Below are positions 1 to 8,540 of a stretch of 64,000 nt of DNA, in pieces (position 1 is the stretch's first letter; each line of letters opens with the position of its first letter). The notes beneath the pieces are model-generated. The model searched no databases. It was given only the letters and a program-made list of their open reading frames with translations, and had not been told where the DNA came from. Both the position numbers and the translations under genes were made by a program. The DNA is from Actinomadura physcomitrii (GTDB taxonomy: Bacteria > Actinomycetota > Actinomycetes > Streptosporangiales > Streptosporangiaceae). The stretch spans positions 38,319 through 102,318 of the forward strand of contig NZ_WBMS02000038.1 of assembly GCF_008923205.2 (NCBI RefSeq), given 5' to 3'.

Positions 1-235
1 AGCCGGCGTGCTCGCCGATGGCGCGCCGGGCGGCCCGCAGGGCCCGGAGCCGGTGCCGTCCGGTCGCCCGCGGGACGTCCACCGGGCTGACCTCGCGCCA
101 GGGGGTCACGTTGCACGCCCGGAAGGGCGCGATGTAGGTGACCTCGTGGCCGGCGTCGAGGAGCGCGCGTATCTGCCGGTGCAGAATGCGCGCATCCTCC
201 GGATGGTGCACCACCGTGCAAACACAGATCCGCAT
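1..235 (-). CDS. Glycosyltransferase (GT4-like), N-terminal part only
   Basis: The gene runs off the left edge of the window, so only about 78 N-terminal codons are visible. It starts at ATG 235 and reads MRICVCTVVHHPEDARI, the usual opening of a GT-B glycosyltransferase: a first beta strand followed by a glycine- or histidine-rich nucleotide-sugar loop. A second Rossmann strand (GHEVTYIAPF) follows. It is the most downstream gene seen of the leftward wall-polymer genes, behind the wecC-like dehydrogenase. The donor and acceptor sugars cannot be told. The family call rests on the first fold unit only. Confidence 0.7.
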   Translation of the reverse strand, partial: MRICVCTVVHHPEDARILHRQIRALLDAGHEVTYIAPFRACNVTPWREVSPVDVPRATGRHRLRALRAARRAIGEHAG

Positions 236-372
236 TACTCACTCCGCAAGGTGCCGGTAAAATCGCCTGCTGCTCGAGTCTTCGTCGCCCATGGAAATCG
301 CCGATGAATTCCCCTTGGCCGCGATGTGGACGGCCGCGGGCGACTCGTTCCGGTCCGCCGGGCGCCCTCCTT

Positions 373-1635
373 CTAGAGCAGTTCGACGGTCTCGAGGTGC
401 ACGTCCCGGGTGCGGCCGCGGGTGTCGAACAGCAGCCGGGCGTGCTTGGTCAGGGTGTCGGGGTCGTAGGCGGCGTGGTCGGCCAGCACGATCGCCAGGT
501 CCGCGTCCGCGAGCGCGGCGGGCAGGTCGGGCCCGGCGGCGGGCACCGGGGTGCCGTCCACCTGCCAGTCGCCGACGAACGGGTCGTGGAAGGCCAGGTC
601 GGCGCCGAGGCGGGCGAGGCGGCGGGCGACGGGCCGGGCGGGCGACTCGCGCTGGTCGGCGATGTCGGCCTTGTAGGTGACGCCCAGCAGCAGCACCTTG
701 GCGCCCTTGAGCGCGCGGCCCTCCCTGTTCAGGAGCTGCTGGGCGCGTTCGGCGACGTACCGGGGCATCCGGTCGTTGATCTCCTGCGCCAGCTCGACGA
801 ACCGGAACGGGTACCCCAGGGAGCGGACCTTGTAGGACAGGTAGTTGGGGTCGATCGGGATGCAGTGCCCGCCGACCCCCGGGCCGGGCCGGAACGCCTG
901 GAACCCGAAGGGCTTGGTGGCGGCGCAGTCGATGGCGTCCCACAGGTCGATGCCGAGCTCGTTGCAGAACACCGCCATCTCGTTGACCAGCGCGATGTTG
1001 ACGTGCCGGTAGGTGTTCTCCAGCAGCTTGGCCATCTCGGCCTCGCGCGTCCCCTTGGCCTCGACGACGCGCTCGACGAACTTGCCGTAGAACGCGGCGG
1101 CGGCCGACGCGCAGGCGGGCGTGAGACCGCCGACGATCTTGGGGGTGTTGCGGACCCCGTAGACGGTGTTGCCCGGGTCGATGCGCTCGGGGGAGAACGC
1201 CAGGTGGAAGTCCTCGCCCGCGACCAGGCCGGAGGCCTCCAGGATGGGCCGCACGACCTCGTCGGTGGTGCCCGGGTAGGTGGTGGACTCCAGCACCACC
1301 AGGGTGCCCGGCGCCAGGTGGGCCGCGACGGTCTCGGCGGCGCCGCGCACGGCGGTCAGGTCCGGGCCGCCGTCGGGCGACAGCGGGGTCGGCACGCAGA
1401 TCACCACCGTCCGGGCGCCGTCCAGCACGTCCGCCTCCAGGCTGGGCGCGAACCCGGCCCGGAGCATGTCGGCCACTTCGGCCGGCGCGACGTCGTCGAT
1501 GTGCGAGCGGCCGGCCTTCAGCCCCTCCACCACCCGCGCGTCGCGGTCCAGGCCGCCGACCTGCAGACCGGCCCGGCACGCCTCCCGTACCAGCGGAAGG
1601 CCCACATAGCCGAGTCCGATGACCACCAGATCCAT
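373..1635 (-). CDS. wecC: UDP-N-acetylhexosamine 6-dehydrogenase (WecC/WbpA type)
   Basis: This 420-residue protein oxidises C6 of a UDP-HexNAc to the uronic acid with two NAD+. The start GLGYVGLP is the NAD-binding Rossmann loop. STTYPGTT and FSPERIDPGNT follow, and GGHCIPIDPNYLSYK holds the catalytic cysteine. The C-terminal UDP-binding domain begins at GVTYKADIADQRESP. Length and motifs fit WecC (UDP-ManNAc dehydrogenase) and WbpA (UDP-GlcNAc dehydrogenase) equally. The 2-epimerase gene 1.6 kb away favours UDP-ManNAcA as product. ATG 1635 has a good ribosome site (AAGGGAG). Role: precursor supply for an acidic wall polymer. Confidence 0.88.
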   Translation of the reverse strand: MDLVVIGLGYVGLPLVREACRAGLQVGGLDRDARVVEGLKAGRSHIDDVAPAEVADMLRAGFAPSLEADVLDGARTVVICVPTPLSPDGGPDLTAVRGAAETVAAHLAPGTLVVLESTTYPGTTDEVVRPILEASGLVAGEDFHLAFSPERIDPGNTVYGVRNTPKIVGGLTPACASAAAAFYGKFVERVVEAKGTREAEMAKLLENTYRHVNIALVNEMAVFCNELGIDLWDAIDCAATKPFGFQAFRPGPGVGGHCIPIDPNYLSYKVRSLGYPFRFVELAQEINDRMPRYVAERAQQLLNREGRALKGAKVLLLGVTYKADIADQRESPARPVARRLARLGADLAFHDPFVGDWQVDGTPVPAAGPDLPAALADADLAIVLADHAAYDPDTLTKHARLLFDTRGRTRDVHLETVELL

Positions 1636-1728
1636 GCCCGGCTCCCTTCGAGATCGGTGCGCGCGCCCGGCGCGCTCCCGGATGTCAGGTATGGCGATTC
1701 GATCGAGTCGAGGTCCGTCGGGACGGCC

Positions 1729-3204
1729 TCAGCGGAGGCCGTAGGCGGCCCGGTACCCCGTCGCGACGGCCCGCCAGGTGCGTTCCGCCCGAACCCATTC
1801 CCGGGCCCGCTGACCTGTTTTTCGCCTACTTTCGGGACTGTAAGCCAGCTCTTCCAGACAATTCGCCCATGCTTCCGCGTCTTCCGGAACTGTTAACGCC
1901 CCGGTCACGCCCGGTTCCACGATTTCGCGAAGTGCCCTGACATCACTGGCTATGACGGGGATTCCCCCGGCCATCGCCTCCAGCGGCTTGAGAGGCGTCA
2001 CCAATTGGCACACCCGGTCCGCCCGGCGCGGGACCGCGAACACATCGAGGAGCGCGTGGTAGCGGCGAACGGAACCCATCGGCACCCGCCCGGTGAACAC
2101 GGCGTGAACGCCGTGCCCGGCCGCACGCCGCTCCAGGGCGCCGCGCTCCGGCCCGTCCCCGACCAGCAGCAGCGTGACCGGCGCGCCGCGGTCGCGCAGC
2201 AGCGCCGCCGCGTCGATCAGCGTGTCGATGCCCTCGTAGCCGTAGAACGACGACGTCAGGCCCACGACGGTGGCGTCCGCGGCGATGCCGAGCTCCGCGC
2301 GCAGGCCGGCGGCGTCCGGCAGCGGCTCGAGGAACGCCTCGTCCACCCCGTTCGGCACCACGAAGATCTTCTCCTCCGGGACGCCGCGGGACGCGATCTC
2401 CGCGCGCATCGCCTCGCCGAGCGTGACGACCGCGTCGGCCTCGGCCATCCGGCGGGTCTCCAGCTCCCGGGTCAGCCGGTAGAACTCGTCGGACGCGCTG
2501 TGCGCCGGGTCGCGCGACAGCCACGAGTCCTCCAGGAAGCCGCGCACCTCGTACACGACGGGCAGCCCGTGCCGGCGGCCGAGCTCCAGCGCGACCGCCG
2601 CGTTCAGATGGTTGCTGACCGCGTGCAGGACGTCCGGGCGCAGCTCCTCGACGAGCCGCCCGGCCAGGTCGGCGCCCTTCGCCACGGCCCGGACGGGCCC
2701 GGCGGGCGGCAGCCACGGCAGCAGCCGGTGGTACGGGACGCCGTCGACCTCCACCCGGGCCCGCGCGTCCCCGAGCCCCTGGCTGAGCGGGTATCCGAGC
2801 CGCGTCGCGACATGGGTGCCGAACCCCATCTCCCGCTGCGCCAGCGCGATCCGGTGCGTCCGGACGGTGTAGCCGGCGTTCGTGGCCGGCAGCGCGTTCG
2901 TCACGAACTGCAGCACGCCCGTCCCCGAACCGCCCCGGCCGGCCGGCCGGGCCGGCCCGGCCGGACGCTTGCGCGCCGGCGGGGTATGGGCCAGCAGCTC
3001 GCGCAGCTCCGCGTTCTCGCGCCGCGCCCCGCGCGGCCGCGGCACCGCCAGCCGGGACCGGCGCAGCCGCCCGCCGAGCGGGCCGGGCGCCGCCCGGGCC
3101 AGCAGCCGCACCGCCAGCCGGGGCGCCCGGCCGGGATCGTCGCGGATCTGGCGCCAGGTGAGTCCCAGCAGGTAGACCGGCTTTTTCAGGGCATTGTTCC
3201 GCAC
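1729..3204 (-). CDS. GT4 family glycosyltransferase
   Basis: This 491-residue protein has a basic N-terminal region of about 110 residues followed by a GT-B fold. The acceptor half starts at VLQFVTNALPATNAGYTVRT. The nucleotide-sugar half carries VPNGVDEAFLEPLPD and a GLTSSFYGYEGIDTLIDAA strand. The usual family-4 EX7E region is recognisable near PLKPLEAMAGGIPVIASDV. The start is GTG 3204, preceded at eight bases by a TACGCT -10 box, so the mRNA is probably leaderless. It is divergent from the epimerase gene with only about 45 bp between them. The sugar is unknown; context suggests wall polymer assembly. Confidence 0.82.
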   Translation of the reverse strand: MRNNALKKPVYLLGLTWRQIRDDPGRAPRLAVRLLARAAPGPLGGRLRRSRLAVPRPRGARRENAELRELLAHTPPARKRPAGPARPAGRGGSGTGVLQFVTNALPATNAGYTVRTHRIALAQREMGFGTHVATRLGYPLSQGLGDARARVEVDGVPYHRLLPWLPPAGPVRAVAKGADLAGRLVEELRPDVLHAVSNHLNAAVALELGRRHGLPVVYEVRGFLEDSWLSRDPAHSASDEFYRLTRELETRRMAEADAVVTLGEAMRAEIASRGVPEEKIFVVPNGVDEAFLEPLPDAAGLRAELGIAADATVVGLTSSFYGYEGIDTLIDAAALLRDRGAPVTLLLVGDGPERGALERRAAGHGVHAVFTGRVPMGSVRRYHALLDVFAVPRRADRVCQLVTPLKPLEAMAGGIPVIASDVRALREIVEPGVTGALTVPEDAEAWANCLEELAYSPESRRKTGQRAREWVRAERTWRAVATGYRAAYGLR

Positions 3205-3212
3205 GGCGACGG

Positions 3213-3218
3213 AGCGTA
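3213..3218 (-). promoter_or_regulatory. -10 box of leaderless GT4 gene
   Basis: TACGCT on the minus strand lies eight bases before GTG 3204, placing the transcription start at or next to the start codon. No Shine-Dalgarno sequence is present. Confidence 0.5.
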
Positions 3219-3249
3219 GGCAACCCCGATGAACAGAAGGGAAATTGTG

Positions 3250-4344
3250 GTGTCACCCATCGTGCACGTCCTCGGCGCGCGGCCCAACTTCGTGAAGGCG
3301 GCGCCGGTCATCGGCGCCCTGCGGGCGGCCGGAGCCGACCAGGCGGTGATCCACACCGGGCAGCACTACGACGCCCGGATGTCGGAGATCTTCTTTGCCG
3401 AGCTGGGACTGCCCGAGCCGGACGTGAACCTCGGCGTCGGCTCCGGCGGGCACGCCGAGCAGACCGCGGCCCTCATGGTCGGCCTCGACGGTGAGTTCAC
3501 GAGCCGTTCACCGGCGCTCGTCATCGTGTACGGCGACGTGAACTCGACGATCGCCGCCGCGCTGGTCGCGGCCAAGCTGCACATCCCGGTCGCCCATGTG
3601 GAGGCCGGGCTGCGCTCCTTCGACATGACCATGCCGGAGGAGGTGAACCGGCGGCTCACCGACCAGCTCTCCGACATCTGCCTGGTGACGAGCCCGGAGG
3701 GGATCGGGCACCTGGCGAACGAGGGCGTCCCGGTGGAGCGGGCGCACCTGGTCGGCAACCCGATGATCGACACGCTGCTGGCCAACCTCGACTCGTTCGA
3801 CACCGGACGCGTCCGGGAGGCGCACGGGCTGCCGGACCGGTACGTCCTCGCGACCATGCACCGGCCCGCGAACGTGGACGTGCCGGAGACCGCCGCGGCG
3901 CTCGTCCGGCACCTGCACGGCGTCGCCGACCTGGCCGACCTCGTCATCCCGGTGCACCCGCGCGGCCGCGCGAACCTGCTGGCCGCCGGGCTCGACGAGC
4001 ACGAGCGCGTGCACGTCCTCGAACCGCTCGGGTACATCGACTTCATCGCGGCCGTGCGGGGCGCGGCGGCGGTCGTCACCGACTCCGGCGGCCTGCAGGA
4101 GGAGACGACGATCCTCGGGGTGCCGTGCCTGACCGTCCGGCCCAACACCGAGCGGCCCATCACGATCACCCACGGGACGAACCGGCTCGTCACCTTCGCG
4201 GAACTGGTGCCGGGGGTCCGCAAGGTGCTGGAGTCCGGCGCGCAGGCCGGGGACCGCAAGCCGCCGCTGTGGGACGGCCACGCCGGCCCCCGCATCGCGG
4301 AAGTGGTCATGAACTACCTCAGTGAGAACGGAGCCCTCGGATGA
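3250..4344 (+). CDS. wecB: UDP-GlcNAc 2-epimerase, non-hydrolysing
   Basis: The enzyme interconverts UDP-GlcNAc and UDP-ManNAc. GARPNFVKAAP, HTGQHYD, YGDVNST, HVEAGLRSFDMTMPEEVNR and TDSGGLQEE are the family's substrate and catalytic blocks in the right order, and about 365 residues is the normal length. An in-frame ATG lies at 3229, but AGAAGGGA at 3235-3242 is spaced correctly for GTG 3250 (or 3247), so GTG 3250 is preferred. The next gene overlaps the stop by four bases (ATGA), indicating translational coupling. With the dehydrogenase at 373-1635 it would provide UDP-ManNAc(A) for the wall polymer. Confidence 0.92.
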   Translation: MSPIVHVLGARPNFVKAAPVIGALRAAGADQAVIHTGQHYDARMSEIFFAELGLPEPDVNLGVGSGGHAEQTAALMVGLDGEFTSRSPALVIVYGDVNSTIAAALVAAKLHIPVAHVEAGLRSFDMTMPEEVNRRLTDQLSDICLVTSPEGIGHLANEGVPVERAHLVGNPMIDTLLANLDSFDTGRVREAHGLPDRYVLATMHRPANVDVPETAAALVRHLHGVADLADLVIPVHPRGRANLLAAGLDEHERVHVLEPLGYIDFIAAVRGAAAVVTDSGGLQEETTILGVPCLTVRPNTERPITITHGTNRLVTFAELVPGVRKVLESGAQAGDRKPPLWDGHAGPRIAEVVMNYLSENGALG

Positions 4345-5075
4345 GCGGAGCGGACGGCGCGAAGGCGAACCGGCAGGCGGCGCGGCTGCGCGCGGCCCTG
4401 CGGGAGCGCGAGGCGCGCGTCCAGGAGCTGGAGCGGCGCCTCAGCGCGCTGGAGACCTCGGTCACCCTGCAGTTCGGCCGGCTCGTCGCCGGCGCCGCCC
4501 GCAACCCGCGCAGGCGCGGCGTCCGGCTGCCGAAGGAGCTGTACCGGCTCTGGCGCAAGCGCAACGGCCCCGAGCAGAGCCCGCCGGCGTCCGGGAGCGA
4601 CCGGCTCCAGCTCGACCGGATCGACCGGCCCGAGGACCGGCTGCTCGCCGCCGCGCCCTACGACGGCATCGTCATCGCGGGGATCTTCGCGCCCGCGACG
4701 GCGGCGGCGCTGCGCGAGCACGCCAAGGTGATCCCGCTCTACCCGCACGACGCCACGATCGTCCTCGACACCGCGGACGTGGACCTGGTCGTCGTCGACG
4801 CGGCGGCCGGCGAGCCCGGCGGGCCGTGGGCCTACCTCGGCGTCCCCGGCATGTACGACCGGGACCGCGCGCTCCACGACGTCCGGCAGATCGCCGCGGC
4901 CCGCTCGCTGCCGCTCGTCCTGTGGGGGGAGGCGCCGCCCGCCACGCTCGCGCTGCTGGACTGGGACGCCGCCGCCACCGCCCCGGACCGGCTGCACGAC
5001 CTGCTCGAACCCTCGCAACGGGCGCAGCCCGGGGGGTCCGGGGGTCCGCCCCCGGAAATGACGCTGCCTCGTTGA
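4341..5075 (+). CDS. Coiled-coil protein with Rossmann-like domain
   Basis: This 244-residue protein is not firmly recognised. Residues about 10-45 are a charged heptad-like coiled coil (RLRAALREREARVQELERRL). A basic stretch and then an alpha/beta domain follow (YDGIVIAGIF, VDLVVVDAAAG, WAYLGVPGMYDRDRALHDV, LPLVLWGEAPP). That last part resembles the N-terminal DUF3880-like region of CgeB-type glycosyltransferases, a weak match by eye. There is no C-terminal nucleotide-sugar domain, so it is probably not a complete enzyme. It overlaps wecB by four bases and sits 11 bp before the double glycosyltransferase, and could be its accessory or scaffold subunit. Confidence 0.6.
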   Translation: MSGADGAKANRQAARLRAALREREARVQELERRLSALETSVTLQFGRLVAGAARNPRRRGVRLPKELYRLWRKRNGPEQSPPASGSDRLQLDRIDRPEDRLLAAAPYDGIVIAGIFAPATAAALREHAKVIPLYPHDATIVLDTADVDLVVVDAAAGEPGGPWAYLGVPGMYDRDRALHDVRQIAAARSLPLVLWGEAPPATLALLDWDAAATAPDRLHDLLEPSQRAQPGGSGGPPPEMTLPR

Positions 5076-5086
5076 AAGGAACTGCT

Positions 5087-7321
5087 GTGCCACCTCGCGC
5101 CCTCGTCTACGGCGACGTCGACCTGAACCTGATCGACGGATCGGCGATCTGGGCCCAGGGCATGGTCCAGGCGCTGGCCCGCGCCGGCTGCGCGGTGACC
5201 CTGGTGCTCAAGGCCCCGGTCCGGACCGGCCGGCTGGTCGACCCGCTGCGCGCCCTGCCCGGCGTCACCGTCCGCAGCCCGCACGCCGAAGGCCTCGTCG
5301 AAGGCGAGGCGGGCATGCCGGCCAAGCAGGCCGCCGGCGTCCTCGCCCGGATCGACGAGCCCGAGCCGTTCGACCTCGTCGTCGTGCGGGGCCGCCGGCT
5401 CGCGGGCAAGCTGTCCGCCGGGCCGCTCGCCGGGCGGCTGTGGACGTACCTGACCGACGTCCCGCAGTCCGCCGCCGGGTTCGCCGGCTCCGCCAAGGGC
5501 GAGCTGCGCCGCATCGCGGACGCGTCCCGGGTGCTGCTCTGCCAGACCGAGGAGCTGCGCGGCTTCCTGGAGAGCGCCGTCCCCGCGACCGCCGGCAAGA
5601 GCGTGCTGTTCCCGCCCGTCGTCGTGCTGCCCGACGGACTGCAGCCGCGTCCCGGCGGCGCCCCGGACGGCCGCGCGCTCAAGCTCGTCTACACCGGCAA
5701 GTTCGCGCCGCGCTGGAACACCTACGAGATGACGTCGCTGCCGCGCCTGCTCGCGATGCGCGGCGTGGACGCCGAGCTGCACATGGTCGGCGACAAGATC
5801 CACGACGATCCGAAGGACCCCGGGTTCGCGACCCGGATGCGGACCGCGCTGGAGACCGGGGAGGGCGTCGTCTGGCACGGCGGCCACCCGCGCGGCGAGG
5901 CGATGCGGCTGACGGCCGCGTCCGACGTCGGGCTGTCGTGGCGGCACCCGGAGATGGACGCGAGCCTGGAGCTGTCCACGAAGGTGCTGGAGTGCGGGAC
6001 GCTCGGCGTCCCGGTCGTGCTGAACCGCACGCCGATGCACGAGCGGCTGTTCGGCGCCGACTACCCGCTGTTCTCCGCCACCGAGGACGACGTCCTCGAC
6101 GCGCTGACGATCATCGGCAAGAACCCCGACGTCTACACCCTCGCCGCCGAGCGCTGCCGGTCCGCCGCCGCCGGGTTCACGCTGGACGCCGCGGCGGGAC
6201 GCCTGAAGGACTGCCTCGCGCAGACGTTCCCGGAGCCGTCCGCCGCCGTCCTCGCCGCCGCTGAGGAGCACGCGCGCCGCTCCGCCGCGCCGGGCGCTCC
6301 GGCCGCGCCGCCGGCTCCGGCCGGGGGCCGGCGCCTGCGCGTCGGCGTCGCCGGCCACGACCTGAAGTTCTTCACCCGCCTGCTCGACTACCTGAGGTCG
6401 CGGCCCGACATGGAGGTCCGCGTCGACCCGTGGGCGGCGCTGCGCGTCCACGACGAGGAGCGCAGCCAGGAGCTCGTCGACTGGGCCGACGTGATCGTGT
6501 GCGAGTGGTGCGGGCCGAACGCGATCTGGTTCGCGCAGCGCAAGCGGCCCGGGCAGCGGCTCGTCGTCCGGCTGCACCGCTTCGAGCTGTACGCGCGCTG
6601 GCCCCGCCACCTCGACATCGACGCCGTCGACCAGGTCATCTGCGTCAGCCCGCACTACGCGCGGCTCACCCACGAGATCCTCGGCTGGCCGATGTCAAAG
6701 ATCACCACGGTGCCGAACTGGGTGGACGACCGGCAGCTCGACCGGCCGAAGCTGGCCGGCGCCGAGCACCACCTCGGCATGATCGGCATCGCGCCGTCCC
6801 GCAAGCGGCTCGACCTCGCCCTGGACGCGCTGGAGGAGCTGCGCCGCGACGACCCGCGCTTCACCCTCTTCGTCAAGTCCAAGCTCCCGTGGGAGTACTG
6901 GTGGATCTGGCAGAAGGACGAGGAGCGCGCCCACTACGAGAAGGTGTTCCGCCGCATCCGCCGGTCCCCGGTGCTGTCCGGCGGCGTCGTGTTCGACTCC
7001 TACGGGCGGGACGTGGCGTCCTGGCTGCGCCGGATCGGGTTCGTCCTGTCCACCAGCGACGACGAGAGCTTCCACCTCGCGCCCGCCGAGGGCATGGCGT
7101 CCGGGGCCGTCCCGGCGCTGCTCGGCTGGCCCGGCGCGGAGACGATCTACGACACCCGGTGGATCCACGCCGACCCGTCCGCGATGGCGGCCTCGATCGC
7201 CGGCACCGTCGCGCTGGACCGGTGGGGGGCCGACGCGCGGCTGGCCCGCGACCAGGTCCGCGCCGCATACGGCCTGGACGAGGTCTGCCGGCAGTGGACC
7301 GACCTCCTCGCCGCGGCGTGA
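5087..7321 (+). CDS. Tandem double glycosyltransferase (two GT-B domains)
   Basis: This 744-residue protein starts at GTG 5087, with AAAGGA five to ten bases upstream. The reading frame stays open further upstream but that part is antisense-like sequence. Residues 1-390 form one GT-B unit (YGDVDLNLIDGSAIWAQGM; LVYTGKFAPRWNTYEM; ELSTKVLECGTLGVPVVLNR). An Ala/Pro linker near 395-415 leads to a second unit (RVGVAGHDLKFFTRLLDYL; VICVSPHYARLTHEIL; TTVPNWVDDR; STSDDESFHLAPAEGMASG). Such fusions can add two sugars in succession. It is the third gene of the wecB operon. Sugar specificities are unknown. Confidence 0.85.
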   Translation: MPPRALVYGDVDLNLIDGSAIWAQGMVQALARAGCAVTLVLKAPVRTGRLVDPLRALPGVTVRSPHAEGLVEGEAGMPAKQAAGVLARIDEPEPFDLVVVRGRRLAGKLSAGPLAGRLWTYLTDVPQSAAGFAGSAKGELRRIADASRVLLCQTEELRGFLESAVPATAGKSVLFPPVVVLPDGLQPRPGGAPDGRALKLVYTGKFAPRWNTYEMTSLPRLLAMRGVDAELHMVGDKIHDDPKDPGFATRMRTALETGEGVVWHGGHPRGEAMRLTAASDVGLSWRHPEMDASLELSTKVLECGTLGVPVVLNRTPMHERLFGADYPLFSATEDDVLDALTIIGKNPDVYTLAAERCRSAAAGFTLDAAAGRLKDCLAQTFPEPSAAVLAAAEEHARRSAAPGAPAAPPAPAGGRRLRVGVAGHDLKFFTRLLDYLRSRPDMEVRVDPWAALRVHDEERSQELVDWADVIVCEWCGPNAIWFAQRKRPGQRLVVRLHRFELYARWPRHLDIDAVDQVICVSPHYARLTHEILGWPMSKITTVPNWVDDRQLDRPKLAGAEHHLGMIGIAPSRKRLDLALDALEELRRDDPRFTLFVKSKLPWEYWWIWQKDEERAHYEKVFRRIRRSPVLSGGVVFDSYGRDVASWLRRIGFVLSTSDDESFHLAPAEGMASGAVPALLGWPGAETIYDTRWIHADPSAMAASIAGTVALDRWGADARLARDQVRAAYGLDEVCRQWTDLLAAA

Positions 7322-7336
7322 CCCGCGGCGCGGGCG

Positions 7337-8371
7337 TCAGCCGGAGCTGCCGGCGCCCGCGCCGACGTGGTGCTCCACGACGTCCTCGGGCAGCTGCGCC
7401 CGGTACTCGTCGATCTTGGCGTTCAGCTTGGCGAGGCTGCGGCTGTAGTCCCGGCTGGACAGCCAGAACTTGTAGATGATGAACAGCTCGAACGCCAGCA
7501 TGCCCGCCGCGCTCACGCACACCACCGGGATGATCGCGCCGGGCACGGCGGCGGCGATCACCGGGGCGACGATGAACACGCCCATCTGGAACTCGATGCC
7601 GCTGATCAGGTGCGGGCGGATCCGGCCGCGCAGCAGCACGTTGCGGATCCGGATGTACCACGGGAACCGCTTGTAGAACCCGGCCTGCAGGTCGGCGTTG
7701 GCGCGTTCGGTGTCGCCGACGACCCGCTCCTCCTCGGCCTGCGGGTCCGCGCCGAGCGCGCCCTCGGCCGAGCGCAGGTCCGTGTCGACCTCCGCGGCGT
7801 CCGGCACCGCGCCCTGCGCCGCGCCGCCCCGCGCCGCCGCCTCCAGCGCCTCGGCCTCCCGGCGCGCGTCCATCAGCGTGGTGCGCATCTGCGCGCGCAC
7901 CTTGTAGATCTCCAGGGCGTCCATGTAGCGGAGCATGTCCAGGAAGACGACGCCGAGCGCCGTCCACACGTAGGCGACGTTGCCCGTCGCCGCGTACTGC
8001 CCGGCCATCAGCGCGACCGCGCAGGCCAGCACCCGGACGCGGTCGAAGATGTAGTCCAGCCACGCGCCGAACACCGAGCCGGTGCCCTTCAGCCGCGCGA
8101 TCTTGCCGTCCATGCAGTCGAGCGTGAACGACAGGTGGTACAGCAGCGCCCCGGCCAGCAGCCACGGCCAGGACGCCGCCGCGAAGCAGGCGCCCGCGCC
8201 GAGGCCGAGGATCAGCGCGCCCACGGTGAGCTGGTTGGGCGTGATCCGGGTCCGGTTCGCGGTGAACTTCACCAGGCGGGACGCGAGCGGGTCGACCAGC
8301 AGGACCGTCCACCACGCGTCACGCGCCTTGTACGTCCGTTGCCGAACGTCGTCGAGCGTGAAGTTCGCCAT
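7337..8371 (-). CDS. CDP-alcohol phosphatidyltransferase family membrane enzyme
   Basis: This integral membrane enzyme transfers a phospho-alcohol from a CDP-alcohol or to an alcohol acceptor. The complete signature is present: D85, D88, G89, A92-R93, G102, D106 and D110 (in DCMDGKIAR and GAWLDYIFD). It has about six membrane helices. A charged, Ala/Glu-rich cytosolic insert of about 65 residues lies near 155-215, which makes the protein (344 residues) longer than typical PgsA or PIS. ATG 8371 has AAAGGA upstream. It converges on the double glycosyltransferase with 15 bp between stops. Position inside a wall-polymer locus suggests polymer linkage or lipid-anchor synthesis rather than bulk phospholipid; that is inference. 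Confidence 0.85.
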   Translation of the reverse strand: MANFTLDDVRQRTYKARDAWWTVLLVDPLASRLVKFTANRTRITPNQLTVGALILGLGAGACFAAASWPWLLAGALLYHLSFTLDCMDGKIARLKGTGSVFGAWLDYIFDRVRVLACAVALMAGQYAATGNVAYVWTALGVVFLDMLRYMDALEIYKVRAQMRTTLMDARREAEALEAAARGGAAQGAVPDAAEVDTDLRSAEGALGADPQAEEERVVGDTERANADLQAGFYKRFPWYIRIRNVLLRGRIRPHLISGIEFQMGVFIVAPVIAAAVPGAIIPVVCVSAAGMLAFELFIIYKFWLSSRDYSRSLAKLNAKIDEYRAQLPEDVVEHHVGAGAGSSG

Positions 8372-8528
8372 GGAGGGATTCCTTTCGTGCCGGGACCGGT
8401 CGATGCTATCGGCTGTCCGGATGCGGTCTCCGGCATTGTCACCGAGTCGTGACTCCGTTAGTGGGACGTACGGGACGCAAGAGGACGGTGCCCGGCTCGT
8501 CCCGATCGTTTTGATGGGAGGGGCTGGG

Positions 8529-8534
8529 TAGGCT
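8529..8534 (+). promoter_or_regulatory. -10 box of leaderless GT-C-like gene
   Basis: TAGGCT lies six bases before GTG 8541 with no ribosome site between, so transcription probably starts at the start codon. Confidence 0.5.
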
Positions 8535-8540
8535 TTGCCG

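Noticed and set aside
4322..5086. Upstream extension of the double glycosyltransferase frame
   Set aside because: It overlaps the coiled-coil gene in another frame and is Arg/Ala/Gly-rich noise; a ribosome site exists at GTG 5087.
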